Origin: JAJECS01 sp965219705
Lineage (GTDB): Bacteria; Chloroflexota; UBA11872
Assembly (NCBI GenBank): GCA_965219705.1
Contig: OZ244789.1
Span: forward strand, 2,046,001-2,110,000
Reading direction: 5' to 3'
Length of the DNA: 64,000 nucleotides
Part shown: piece after piece, positions 52,926 through 61,171 of the stretch
Position numbering within the stretch: position 1 is the first letter of the stretch
Layout: the number at the start of each line of letters is the position of its first letter
Position numbers and translations under genes: made by a program
Notes under the pieces: generated by a model
Databases searched by the model: none
Seen by the model: the letters and a program-made list of their open reading frames with translations, nothing else
Told to the model about the DNA's origin: nothing

Positions 52926-53001
52926 TGGTACCCCCGGGAGGAATCGAACCTCCAACCTTCGGATTAAGAGTCCGCTGCTCTGCCAATTGAGCTACGGAGG
53001 C
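52926..53001 (-). tRNA. tRNA-Lys (anticodon CTT)
   Basis: A complete cloverleaf: acceptor GCCTCCG pairs with CGGGGGT (with two G-T pairs), D arm GCTC/GAGC, anticodon loop CTCTTAA with CTT, T arm GGAGG-TTCGATT-CCTCC and an encoded CCA. Two decayed copies lie downstream of it at 49792 and 47592 in the same orientation, so its 3' end has probably served as an integration site. Confidence 0.95.
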
Positions 53002-53045
53002 TGGTTGGCAAGTCTACTTGGACGCCGTTCGAGGACTCAACGATC

Positions 53046-53074
53046 TGGGCAGCGCCTGCGCCATAACCTAGGCT
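53046..53074 (+). promoter_or_regulatory. Promoter with TAGGCT -10, probably leaderless transcript
   Basis: TGGGCA at 53046-53051, 17 bases and TAGGCT at 53069-53074. The ATG of the next gene is at 53082, about where transcription would begin, so the mRNA may lack a leader and a ribosome site. Confidence 0.5.
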
Positions 53075-53081
53075 CTATGGC

Positions 53082-53897
53082 ATGAGCACCGATTCTCCCC
53101 AAGAGTCCCCGGAGCCGACTCCTGCACGACGCCGCGTGGGTCTTCCAGCCATTTCACGCATTGCCGCGGCGATTGCCCTAGCGCTGCTTGCGCTGGCTGT
53201 CGGCGGTGCGGGCCTGGGCTTGGCCATCGCCAGCCGTCTGTCGGGGGAGGACAGCGGGCCGGTGGCGTATTACAGCCAGGTTGACGTCGTGCGCGGTGGT
53301 GAGCGGTTCGGGCCCGCACCGGGCGCCAAGCGCGGCTTCGACCGGGGGCGAAGCCGGGTCGGGCGCAGCCCGTTTACCAAAGACTCTTGGGATTGCATTG
53401 CCGCGGGCTCGCGAGGGACTGGCGTCATCCATGGTGAGGTCGTGGCACGGGATGCGGACAGCGTGCTCATCGAGACCTCAAACGGCGAGCGCCGCCGCGT
53501 GCAAGGCGTCCCGCGTGCCGGCGGCGACCTCGATGTGGGGAGCACGGTCACCCTGGACGTGCGGTCCGACGCGCAAGGACGCCTGCGCTATGCCGGCAAG
53601 CATGGCGCGCGCTCGCCGGCCCGCGCGGATGCCGACGTTCGTGCGGGCGTCGTGATAGCCATCGGCGAGGTCACGCGCGTGTCTGACGACACCGTGAGCG
53701 TCGCCACCATACTCGGCAACCATGTCGATATTGCCCTGCAGGAGGCGGGTCAGGCCGACGGCGTTGCGGTTGGCGGATCGGTTGTCGTGATGGCGGAACG
53801 GGCGGCTGGCGGTCTCGTGGCGCGTTGGGTTCGGCCGATCTCGCCGCCGGGTGAATTTGGCGATCGCGCCTGGCTGCGGCCCGCGGTCGCGAGCTAG
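53082..53897 (+). CDS. Hypothetical single-pass membrane-anchored protein
   Basis: 271 residues. A Pro-rich cytoplasmic head (about 35 residues) is followed by one hydrophobic helix (IAAAIALALLALAVGGAGLG), an Arg/Gly-rich linker, and two beta-rich segments with patterns like GEVVARDADSVLIETSNGERRRV and GEVTRVSDDTVSV. These resemble DUF5666-type small beta-barrels, here probably outside the membrane. Function unknown. It is followed 18 bases later by another membrane protein, a likely operon. Confidence 0.7.
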   Translation: MSTDSPQESPEPTPARRRVGLPAISRIAAAIALALLALAVGGAGLGLAIASRLSGEDSGPVAYYSQVDVVRGGERFGPAPGAKRGFDRGRSRVGRSPFTKDSWDCIAAGSRGTGVIHGEVVARDADSVLIETSNGERRRVQGVPRAGGDLDVGSTVTLDVRSDAQGRLRYAGKHGARSPARADADVRAGVVIAIGEVTRVSDDTVSVATILGNHVDIALQEAGQADGVAVGGSVVVMAERAAGGLVARWVRPISPPGEFGDRAWLRPAVAS

Positions 53898-53915
53898 TCC
53901 GGCCGAGGCATCGCC

Positions 53916-54584
53916 ATGGGTGAGCCCGCGCGCCGCCCCGCAGGATTCGCGGCGTTGCGCTTCATTGCCGACGTTCCGCTCTATGCGGCCATCGGCGTGG
54001 GTCCCCTGGTGGCCGGCCGAACGGTCGTTGATGGCTTCCTGGGCGTCCAGGGCGACCCGTGGCTCGCGCGCACCTCGCTCGCCATCGAGTGGCTGGTGTT
54101 CTCGGTGCTGGGCTACTTCTTTGCGCGGACGCTGGTTGGGTTGGCCTTGGACTACGAGACGTTTTGGCGCGTCCCGGGCCGAGTGAGCGCGTTCTCTGCG
54201 CTGCTTGTCGCAGAGGCGCCGCCGGGGCCGCTCCATGCCCACGTTGAGACGGCGGCGGGTGACGTTTCGGCAGCGATGCACGCCAGAGCGCTGCGCGAGG
54301 CCGGCATCGGGGGCCGGTCGCTCGGTCGGCTTCACGCGGCATACACCGCCATTCGGGCAGGCTGGCTGGGGGCGGTGGTCGCGGTGGTCTGTCTGGTCGT
54401 CGACCTCGTGCGCCGGGCCGTCAATGGCGACCAAGGGGTCTTGCTCATAGGCGTGCTGGCGGCCGTTGCAGTGGCGGTGGTGCTTGCCATGTCGCTGGGC
54501 ACCATGATCGTTGGCCGCGGCGTCGCGACCGTCGCGGCTGACGGCATTCGGCGGCGCGCGGCGTCCACCTCGGTCTCGGCCTAA
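53916..54584 (+). CDS. Hypothetical integral membrane protein
   Basis: 222-residue protein with about four to five hydrophobic stretches: two near residues 20-75 (PLYAAIGVGPLVAGRTVVDG; IEWLVFSVLGYFFARTLVGL) and two near 145-210 (GAVVAVVCLVVDLV; VLLIGVLAAVAVAVVLAMSL). I do not recognise a family. The start ATG 53916 lies soon after the previous stop. It converges on the Nif3-family gene, 21 bases away. Confidence 0.65.
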   Translation: MGEPARRPAGFAALRFIADVPLYAAIGVGPLVAGRTVVDGFLGVQGDPWLARTSLAIEWLVFSVLGYFFARTLVGLALDYETFWRVPGRVSAFSALLVAEAPPGPLHAHVETAAGDVSAAMHARALREAGIGGRSLGRLHAAYTAIRAGWLGAVVAVVCLVVDLVRRAVNGDQGVLLIGVLAAVAVAVVLAMSLGTMIVGRGVATVAADGIRRRAASTSVSA

Positions 54585-54605
54585 CTCCCCGGCGCCTCGA
54601 CGAGT

Positions 54606-55370
54606 TCAGGCGATCGTCGGCAGATCCAGAAACGTGGCCTCGCAGTCTCGCTCGCCGGCGATGAGGTCAGCCAGGGCGCGGACGCCGAAGACCTCGGTGG
54701 CATAGTGCGCGGCGGCGATGAAGTGGATGCCGAGCTCCCGCGCGAGCATCTCCGCCGGCTCGGCCATGTCGCCTGTGAGCAACGCGTCCGCGCCGAGCGC
54801 CCGCGCTTCTTGCACAAAGGACGCGCCGCTGCCGCTGCAGACCGCGACGCGCCGGATCTCGGCCGGCCCGTGCATGAAGGACGCGTGCGGCCGGCCGATC
54901 GCGGCTTCCACACGCTCGACCAGCGTCTTCGGCGTTAGCGGCTGAGGTGCGCGGCCGATCTTGCCGATGGGCCGGCCGCCGCTGACGGCGAACGGAGTGA
55001 GCTCGAGCTCCAGCCCAAGCGCCTTTGCGATGTGCGCGTTGTTGCCGAGGCGCTCGTGCGCATCCAGCGCCAGGTGGTAGGCCGCCAAGCTGATATCGGC
55101 GTCGAACAGGGCGCGCAGGCGCTCGCGCATGACCCGATTGATCACGCGGCTGTCACGGTCCCAGAACAGCCCGTGGTGCACGACGACCAACTGCGCCCCG
55201 GCCTGCGCGGCTTGCCGGAAGAGCGCCAAGCTGACGCTGACCGCGGTGACCACGCGCTCGACGCGCTCGTTGCCGATCACTTGCAGGCCCATCGGGCCAT
55301 AGTCCGGAAATCCCGCCACGTCCAACGTGGCGTCCAGAAACGCGATCAGATCGTCGCGGGGCTCGGCCAC
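54606..55370 (-). CDS. Nif3-like dinuclear metal center protein
   Basis: 254-residue member of the Nif3/YbgI family (often called GTP cyclohydrolase type 2-like). Metal-site features are VVHHGLFWD near the start and HFIAAAHYATE near the end, with LGADALLTGDM between. Proteins of the family form hexameric rings; their cellular role is not settled. GTG 55370 follows the DUF5069 stop by seven bases, and the longer open frame upstream overlaps that gene and is not coding. Confidence 0.88.
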   Translation of the reverse strand: MAEPRDDLIAFLDATLDVAGFPDYGPMGLQVIGNERVERVVTAVSVSLALFRQAAQAGAQLVVVHHGLFWDRDSRVINRVMRERLRALFDADISLAAYHLALDAHERLGNNAHIAKALGLELELTPFAVSGGRPIGKIGRAPQPLTPKTLVERVEAAIGRPHASFMHGPAEIRRVAVCSGSGASFVQEARALGADALLTGDMAEPAEMLARELGIHFIAAAHYATEVFGVRALADLIAGERDCEATFLDLPTIA

Positions 55371-55377
55371 TCGGCGG

Positions 55378-55632
55378 CTAGCTGTCGGTGTCGCTTGCCT
55401 CGCGCACCTGCTCGACGAGCTCACCGTCGGTGGCGCTGGCCGTCGCGATGTGCATGAACTCATCGGCCGAGATCCCCAGCTCGCCCAATACGCGCTTGTC
55501 GATGGGACACGGGTAGATGTAGTCGTCGATGGTCCCGTCCGCCTTGGCCCGGGCCTTGTCCGACATGCGGGCAATCCAGGGAATGCCGCCGATCACGAGG
55601 TCCCGCGGCCGTGGTTGGAAGCCTTCGCTCAT
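55378..55632 (-). CDS. DUF5069 family small protein
   Basis: 84-residue protein with the DUF5069 pattern: PRDLVIGGIPWIARMSDKAR, then YIYPCPIDKRVLGELGISADEF. Members are known from several phyla without assigned function. ATG 55632 is chosen over 55659 because the family starts near here. It is part of a minus-strand operon of four genes (DUF2344, kinase, DUF5069, Nif3). Confidence 0.75.
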   Translation of the reverse strand: MSEGFQPRPRDLVIGGIPWIARMSDKARAKADGTIDDYIYPCPIDKRVLGELGISADEFMHIATASATDGELVEQVREASDTDS

Positions 55633-55662
55633 AAGTCGATCTCCTGCGCCATTCACCAAAGT

Positions 55663-56601
55663 CTAGACCAGAGCCGCCGCAAGACGAGGGAAATCGGAGG
55701 TCCAAGTACTCAGCTCGCGGGCGAGCGTCGTACATGCCGCGTGTGCAGGATCGGAGCGCCAAAGTCCGGCGGCGTCGGCGAGCGCCAGCAGCAGCGCGCT
55801 CGCCAGAATGGAAGAGTCAGGCTGGGGGCTCGATCCAGGGGTGCCGTCGCGCCTGCTCGTGTGCGGAGCGCCGACATGGCTCGCCAGCAGTGCCTGCCCG
55901 GCGCGACCCGAGGACGGATCGCCGGGCAGCATCGTAGCTTTGCATAACGACCAATTGGCAAAGTCCAGGCCAAAGACCTCCAGATCGACGAATCGGATCC
56001 CGTCGTCGCCGAGGACCACGTTACCTGGGTTCAGATCCAGCGGAACCGTTCGAATGGGGGCGGTGCTGATCGTCTCCGCGAGCCGCCGAATCTCCCCGGC
56101 GGCCGTCGGCCAAACCGGGTGCCGGCGCTCCAGCGCGGCCGAGGCGATGACCGACTCCGCAACTGCCGTGATTTCCGTCTGGCGGAGGCAGTGGGCGCGC
56201 TTGACGCGGGCGGGGTCGAGCGCCTCGGTCCACGTGTCGAGCGCCGTGAGCAATGCGTCCCAGGCAACAGTTGCCTGCTCCCACGCCGGTGGGGCCGCTT
56301 CTCCGCGCAGCGCCTTGGCCAACGTCGGTCCAACCACCCATTCGCGAACCACGGCGGCGTTGGCTTCATCCACCGCCAGCAGCCGCGGCACGGGCCCGCC
56401 GCGCGCGGCAAGCGCGGCGTAGGCGGCGCCCTCCGTGCGTGCCCGCGCGCCGGCCTGGGGCCCATCGAAGAGCTTGCAGGCCAGCAGACGCGAACCATCC
56501 CGCACTCGGTGTGTCCCGCGCGCGATATGTTCGATCCGCGACGGGTCCACGCGGCTCACGCCCGCCGCGCGCAACGCGGCGCGCAGGCGCGGAGCGCTCA
56601 T
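55663..56601 (-). CDS. APH/choline-kinase superfamily phosphotransferase-like protein
   Basis: 312-residue kinase-like protein. The catalytic loop is VPLDLNPGNVV, with Asp and Asn of the Brenner motif but without the usual His before Asp, and the metal-binding Asp is in IRFVDLEVFG. An N-terminal lobe has LLACKLFDGP with the ATP-binding Lys. Substrates in the superfamily range from aminoglycosides to sugars and choline. It begins within the stop of the DUF2344 gene (four-base overlap), so the two are co-expressed. Confidence 0.78.
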   Translation of the reverse strand: MSAPRLRAALRAAGVSRVDPSRIEHIARGTHRVRDGSRLLACKLFDGPQAGARARTEGAAYAALAARGGPVPRLLAVDEANAAVVREWVVGPTLAKALRGEAAPPAWEQATVAWDALLTALDTWTEALDPARVKRAHCLRQTEITAVAESVIASAALERRHPVWPTAAGEIRRLAETISTAPIRTVPLDLNPGNVVLGDDGIRFVDLEVFGLDFANWSLCKATMLPGDPSSGRAGQALLASHVGAPHTSRRDGTPGSSPQPDSSILASALLLALADAAGLWRSDPAHAACTTLARELSTWTSDFPRLAAALV

Positions 56602-57239
56602 TTCGGATGCTCGGTCTCGATCTCGGTTCTGACGACGCGGTGCAGATCGACGCGGAGCGCCAATGCGAGATCGCGCGGCGTGACGATGGAGCCGTCACGC
56701 AGGCTCAGCCGGGCATGCAGGCGCTCGTCGCCGCCAACGGTCAGCTCCATTACTCCTGGACGAATGTCACGCGGTTTCGCGGGTCGGCCTTCCCGGTCTG
56801 CGCGTTGGACGACGACGCTGCCTGCCGCGAGCAGGGCGGACACCCGCTCGGCCAGGTCGTCCGGTGGATCCGCCACATGCAGGTCATAGCTTGCCCAGGC
56901 CGTTGCGAACTTCCGGCGCGCGACTCGTTGGACTTTACCGACGGCGAGGCCGTCTGCGGTTGCGGCTGTCAGGCGCTCACGCACCGTGGCTGGCGGCACA
57001 TCCTCCCGGAGCGATAGCACCACGCACTCGCCTAGGCCCTCGGCGCCCACGGCGAGCGGCGGGCCAAAGGTCAGCCGTGGCTTGGGGCGAAATCCCCGGC
57101 TATAGGCCAGCGGCAGACCGGCGCGGCGGGTGGCGCGCTCCCATGCCCGGCGCACGTCGTGCAGCGAGAGATACCGCGCGTCGCCGGTCTTGGCGTAGCG
57201 GAGCAGATAGTGGTGCTCGGCGGGTGGGTCCTGGTCCAT
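56598..57239 (-). CDS. DUF2344 (TIGR03936) family protein
   Basis: 213-residue protein of the radical-SAM-associated DUF2344 family: YLLRYAKTGDARYLSLHDV, then GLPLAYSRGFRPKPRLTFGPPLAVGAEG are signature phrases. The domain is usually fused to or encoded next to a large B12-binding radical SAM protein; no such gene is in this window. ATG 57239 gives the usual length. It heads a four-gene operon and is divergent from the HNH nuclease gene. Confidence 0.85.
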   Translation of the reverse strand: MDQDPPAEHHYLLRYAKTGDARYLSLHDVRRAWERATRRAGLPLAYSRGFRPKPRLTFGPPLAVGAEGLGECVVLSLREDVPPATVRERLTAATADGLAVGKVQRVARRKFATAWASYDLHVADPPDDLAERVSALLAAGSVVVQRADREGRPAKPRDIRPGVMELTVGGDERLHARLSLRDGSIVTPRDLALALRVDLHRVVRTEIETEHPK

Positions 57240-57325
57240 GCGGTGGTTTCCGACCGCGGTCGGCCGCTCGCGCGTGTCGTGCCTTGTAGCATAGGCGCGC
57301 GGAGTCACCCGGAGCGGGCGAGGCT

Positions 57326-57853
57326 GTGAACGAGCCGGTTCTCCTTCTCAATCAAAACTACGAGCCGCTCAATGTCTGCCGCACGCGGCGGGCCATCGTG
57401 CTGCTCAGCAAGGGCAAGGCTGAGTTGCTGGCGAACGGGCGCGCCCCCATCTACAGCGTGCGCCAGCTCTACCCTCGGCCGTCGGTGATCCGCATGCTCT
57501 ACCACGTTCGCCGTCCGCGGCCAACGGTGAGGCTGAGCCGTCGCGAGGTGTTCGTGCGCGACGAGTATCGCTGTCAATACTGCACGGAAACGACCATTGA
57601 GCCGACCGTGGACCATGTGGTTCCGCGGCGGCTAGGCGGTCGACGCCGCTGGGAGAATCTGGTGACCGCTTGCCGCCGCTGCAACCTGCGCAAGGCGGGC
57701 CGAACCCCGCGCGACGCCGGCATGCGCCTGCTGCGGCAGCCTCGACGTCCAAAATCGGCCATTGCCCATCTGGTCCGGCACGTCGCGGGGGGCAGCGTCG
57801 ACCCGACGTGGCGGCCTTACCTTCCCCGGCTGGAGTCGGCCGCCCTGGGCTGA
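57326..57853 (+). CDS. HNH endonuclease family protein
   Basis: 175-residue protein of the widespread small HNH group. Residues 1-60 form the N-terminal domain (LLLNQNYEPLNVCRTRRAIV), and residues about 75-125 the HNH fold: CQYC, TVDHVVPRRLGG and NLVTACRRCN, i.e. two CxxC zinc knuckles around the D-H pair. GTG 57326 follows GCGAGG. This type is a housekeeping-like single gene in many bacteria and is not tied to a restriction system here. It converges on aconitase. Confidence 0.9.
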   Translation: MNEPVLLLNQNYEPLNVCRTRRAIVLLSKGKAELLANGRAPIYSVRQLYPRPSVIRMLYHVRRPRPTVRLSRREVFVRDEYRCQYCTETTIEPTVDHVVPRRLGGRRRWENLVTACRRCNLRKAGRTPRDAGMRLLRQPRRPKSAIAHLVRHVAGGSVDPTWRPYLPRLESAALG

Positions 57854-57869
57854 CATCCAAGGTCCGGGT

Positions 57870-60158
57870 CTATCCAGCCGCGTGCTCCCGCAGCAGATTC
57901 AACGCGGACCCGGCCCAGAACCACGCGATCTGGTCGGCGGTCATCGTGTGGCCGAGGCGCACGCGGTCATGGGAGCCGTCCGCATGAGCGATATGCGCGG
58001 TGATGGGCTGGCCCGGGGCGAGCCGGTCAATGTCGACCAAGCTCACTCGGTCGTCTGCCTGGATGCGGTCGTAGTCGACGGGATCGGCGAATGTCAGCGG
58101 CAAGACCCCTTGCTTCTTCAGGTTGGATTCGTGGATGCGCGCGAAGCTGCGCACCACGACGGCGCCCGCGCCCAAGAGACGCGGCGACATGGCCGCATGC
58201 TCGCGGCTGCTGCCCTCGCCATAGTTCGCATCGCCCACGGCCACCCACGTAAGCCCGGCGGCCGCATAGTGCTTGGCGACTTGCGCCAGCGGCTCCTCCA
58301 GGCCGTCGGTGAGCGCATTGCGCCCCGTTCCCGGTGCGTCGGTGAAGGCATTGTTGGCCCCGGTGAACATGTTGTCGCTGATGCGCGTCAGGTGCCCGCG
58401 ATAGCGCAGCCAGGGACCCGCCGGTGAGATGGCGTCGGTGGTGCATTGGCCCGCGGCCTTGAGCAATACCGGCATCGACTGGAGTTGCTCCGCCGATCGC
58501 GGGCCGAACGGCGTCAGCCGTTCCAGGCGCTGGCTGTCGGCGGTGATCGTCACCTCGACCTGGTCGGCCTCCGACGGCGGGGCCACGTATCCGTAGCGCT
58601 GGCCGGTGAAGCCATCCGACGGGACGTCCGGCGCCGGCTGCGGTGGATCGAGACGCAGGCCATTGCCGTCGAGGCTGTCGGTGAGCGGATTGAATGAGAG
58701 GCGCCCGCTGAGCGCGAACGCCACCGTGAGTTCAGGGCTGGTGATGAACGCCTGGGTATTGGGGCTGCCGTCGTTGCGCCGGGGAAAGTTGCGATTGAAT
58801 GAGGTCACGATGGAGTTCGTGGCCAGGGCCTCGCCGGCCGCGTCGGGGGCGATGTCGTCGCGCCGCCACTGGCCTATGCAGGGGCCGCACGCATTCGCGA
58901 GCACGTTGCCGCCGATGGCTTCCAGGTCGGCCAGTTGCCCGTCGCGTTCGATCGTCGCTCGCACCATCTCGGAGCCCGGTGTGACCAGAAACGGCACCGA
59001 TGCGCGCAGACCGGCGGCGGCGGCCTGCCGCGCCACGTCCGCCGCGCGGGTGATGTCCTCGTATGACGAATTGGTGCAGCTTCCCAGCAGAGCGGCTGAT
59101 ATGCGCTCGGCGAAGCCCTCGGTGGCCACTTCGGCCCCAAGCTCGGAAACCGGGCGCGCTCTGTCGGGTCGGTGCGGCCCCACGACGTGTGGCTCCAGCT
59201 CGGACAGGTCGATCTCCACCACCTGCTCGTAGTACGACGCCGGGTCGCTCTCGACCTCGGCGTCGGCACGCAGCAGATCCTGGTTCGCGTCGGCCAGCTG
59301 GGCCAACTCGGCGCGCTCCGTCGCGCGCAGGTAGGTTGCCATGCGCTCGTCGTAGGCAAAGACGGAGGTTGTGGCGCCAAGCTCGGCGCCCATATTGGTA
59401 ATCGTCGCCTTGCCCGTGCACGCGAGCGCGCGAGTGCCCGGCCCGAAATACTCGATGATCCGGTTTGTACCGCCGCTCGTGGTGAGGATGCCCGCCAGCT
59501 TGAGGATGACGTCTTTGGGCGCGGTCCAGCCGTTGAGCTCGCCGGTGAGTCGCACGCCGATGATGTGGGGCTGGAGCGTCTCCCAGGGCAGATCAACCAT
59601 CACGTCCACGGCGTCGGCGCCGCCCACGCCGATCGCCAGCATTCCCAGACCTCCGGCGTTGGGCGTGTGCGAATCGGTGCCGATCAGCACGCCCCCGGGA
59701 AATGCATAGTTCTCCAAGATGACCTGGTGAATGATTCCCGAGCCCGGCGCCCAGAACCCGATGCCGTATCGTGCACTGACCGATTTGAGGAAGGCATAGA
59801 CCTCGTTGTTCTCGAGCAACGCCGTTTGAAGATCTGCGCTGGCGCCCACGTGCGCCCGAATCAGGTGGTCGCAATGCACTGTCGTTGGCGCGGCGACCGT
59901 GCCTCGACCTGCAAGCATGAATTGCAGCAGCGCCATCTGGGCGGTTGCGTCCTGCATCGCCACTCGGTCCGGCCGAATCTGCAGGTAGCTTTCCAGCGGC
60001 GTCAGATCGTCGGTCGACGGGTCATCCAGATGGCTGAAGAGCAGCTTTTCGGCCAGCGTGAGCGGGCGATTCTGTCGTTCGCGGACCACGGCGAGGCGCG
60101 CGCGCATGCCTGCGTACGCATCCGCGACCAGCGCGGGGGTCGACTCGATCACCGTCAC
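57870..60158 (-). CDS. acn: Aconitate hydratase
   Basis: 762-residue aconitase of the mitochondrial (shorter) type, which interconverts citrate and isocitrate in the TCA cycle. The [4Fe-4S] cysteines are C361 (LGSCTNSS), C424 and C427 (NACGPCIGQW). Other active-site segments are TDSHTPNAGGLG, SFNRNFPRRNDG and the swivel-domain YGEGSSREHAAMSPRLLG. GTG 60158 follows GAGAGGAG. It is divergent from the UbiA-type gene. Confidence 0.95.
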   Translation of the reverse strand: MTVIESTPALVADAYAGMRARLAVVRERQNRPLTLAEKLLFSHLDDPSTDDLTPLESYLQIRPDRVAMQDATAQMALLQFMLAGRGTVAAPTTVHCDHLIRAHVGASADLQTALLENNEVYAFLKSVSARYGIGFWAPGSGIIHQVILENYAFPGGVLIGTDSHTPNAGGLGMLAIGVGGADAVDVMVDLPWETLQPHIIGVRLTGELNGWTAPKDVILKLAGILTTSGGTNRIIEYFGPGTRALACTGKATITNMGAELGATTSVFAYDERMATYLRATERAELAQLADANQDLLRADAEVESDPASYYEQVVEIDLSELEPHVVGPHRPDRARPVSELGAEVATEGFAERISAALLGSCTNSSYEDITRAADVARQAAAAGLRASVPFLVTPGSEMVRATIERDGQLADLEAIGGNVLANACGPCIGQWRRDDIAPDAAGEALATNSIVTSFNRNFPRRNDGSPNTQAFITSPELTVAFALSGRLSFNPLTDSLDGNGLRLDPPQPAPDVPSDGFTGQRYGYVAPPSEADQVEVTITADSQRLERLTPFGPRSAEQLQSMPVLLKAAGQCTTDAISPAGPWLRYRGHLTRISDNMFTGANNAFTDAPGTGRNALTDGLEEPLAQVAKHYAAAGLTWVAVGDANYGEGSSREHAAMSPRLLGAGAVVVRSFARIHESNLKKQGVLPLTFADPVDYDRIQADDRVSLVDIDRLAPGQPITAHIAHADGSHDRVRLGHTMTADQIAWFWAGSALNLLREHAAG

Positions 60159-60262
60159 GTCGCTCTCCTCTCAGGACCTACCCGGCCGGTATCGGCGGCT
60201 TTCCAGGCCCCGGCCTTTCCCAACTATCGCGCATTTCACCAGACTTGCGGGAACGCGGCGGC

Positions 60263-61171
60263 ATGACCCAACGCCTCGCCGTACTGCTGACGACCGCGCG
60301 GCCGGTCCAGTGGATGAAGAATGTCGTCGTGCTTGCGCCGCTCGTCTTTGCGCAACGGCTAACGGACGGCGGCGACGTGCTGCGTGCCGTGGCCATGTTT
60401 GCCATCTTTAGCGTCCTTGCGTCCGGGGTGTATTTCATCAACGACGCGGTGGACGCCCCACGGGACCGCCGCAACCCGCGAAAGATGCAGCGGCCGGTGG
60501 CAGCCGGCCGGCTGAGCCGGGCCCCGGCCGCCGTGCTCGGCGTGGGTCTGGCGGCGCTGGCCGTGGGGCTGTCCGTCCTGCTCGGCCCCGGGGTGATGCT
60601 GGTTCTCGGCATCTACTTCGGGCTGAACGTGGCCTACAGCCTCTGGCTCGCGCGGGTCCCCTTCGTGGACGGCATGACGGTTGCCGCCGGTTTCGTCCTA
60701 CGCGCGATCGCTGGGGCGGTTGCCATCGCCGTTCCGTTCTCGGGCTGGCTGGTCCTGTGCACGTTTCTTGGAGCCCTCCTCATCGTGCTCGGCAAGCGCC
60801 GTGCCGATGTGACGCAAGCGGGCACCGGCAATCACGGCCTTCGCCCCTCCTGGCGGGAAGTGCCGCGCGAGGTTATCGACGGCGTGATCGTGCTGGTGGG
60901 CGCGACGGTGGTCGTCTGCTACGCGATATACAGCCTGGCGCCGGAAACGGCGGCGCAGTTCGGCAGCCGGGGACTCGTCTTCACGGTGCCGTTTGTGTTG
61001 TATGGCATCACGCGCTTCATGCTGCGCGCGCTGAGCGGCGATGGCGTGTGGGACCCGACGACCGTTCTGCTGCGAGACCGGGGGGTCCAAGCCACCGTGG
61101 TCGGCTGGCTGGCGGCCACGCTGCTGATCATCTATTGGGGCGGTCCGTGGCTGAGCGGGCTCATTGCATGA
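60263..61171 (+). CDS. UbiA-family prenyltransferase (decaprenyl-phosphate phosphoribosyltransferase-like)
   Basis: 302-residue membrane enzyme with about eight helices. The motif RPVQWMKNVVVLAPLVF and the Asp-rich NDAVDAPRDRRNP-RKMQRPVAAG (N60, D61, D64, D68) match the polyprenyl-phosphate phosphoribosyltransferases related to Rv3806c, which begin synthesis of the arabinose donor. The second Asp-rich region is around KRRADV. ATG 60263 is chosen over TTG 60245. Its stop overlaps the start of the LRR gene (ATGA), so the two are co-translated. Confidence 0.88.
   Translation: MTQRLAVLLTTARPVQWMKNVVVLAPLVFAQRLTDGGDVLRAVAMFAIFSVLASGVYFINDAVDAPRDRRNPRKMQRPVAAGRLSRAPAAVLGVGLAALAVGLSVLLGPGVMLVLGIYFGLNVAYSLWLARVPFVDGMTVAAGFVLRAIAGAVAIAVPFSGWLVLCTFLGALLIVLGKRRADVTQAGTGNHGLRPSWREVPREVIDGVIVLVGATVVVCYAIYSLAPETAAQFGSRGLVFTVPFVLYGITRFMLRALSGDGVWDPTTVLLRDRGVQATVVGWLAATLLIIYWGGPWLSGLIA

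Noticed and set aside
57326..57853. Restriction or defence nuclease
   Set aside because: The HNH protein belongs to a small housekeeping-like group, and no methyltransferase or defence partner is adjacent; the methyltransferase at 36016 is of the small-molecule type and far away.
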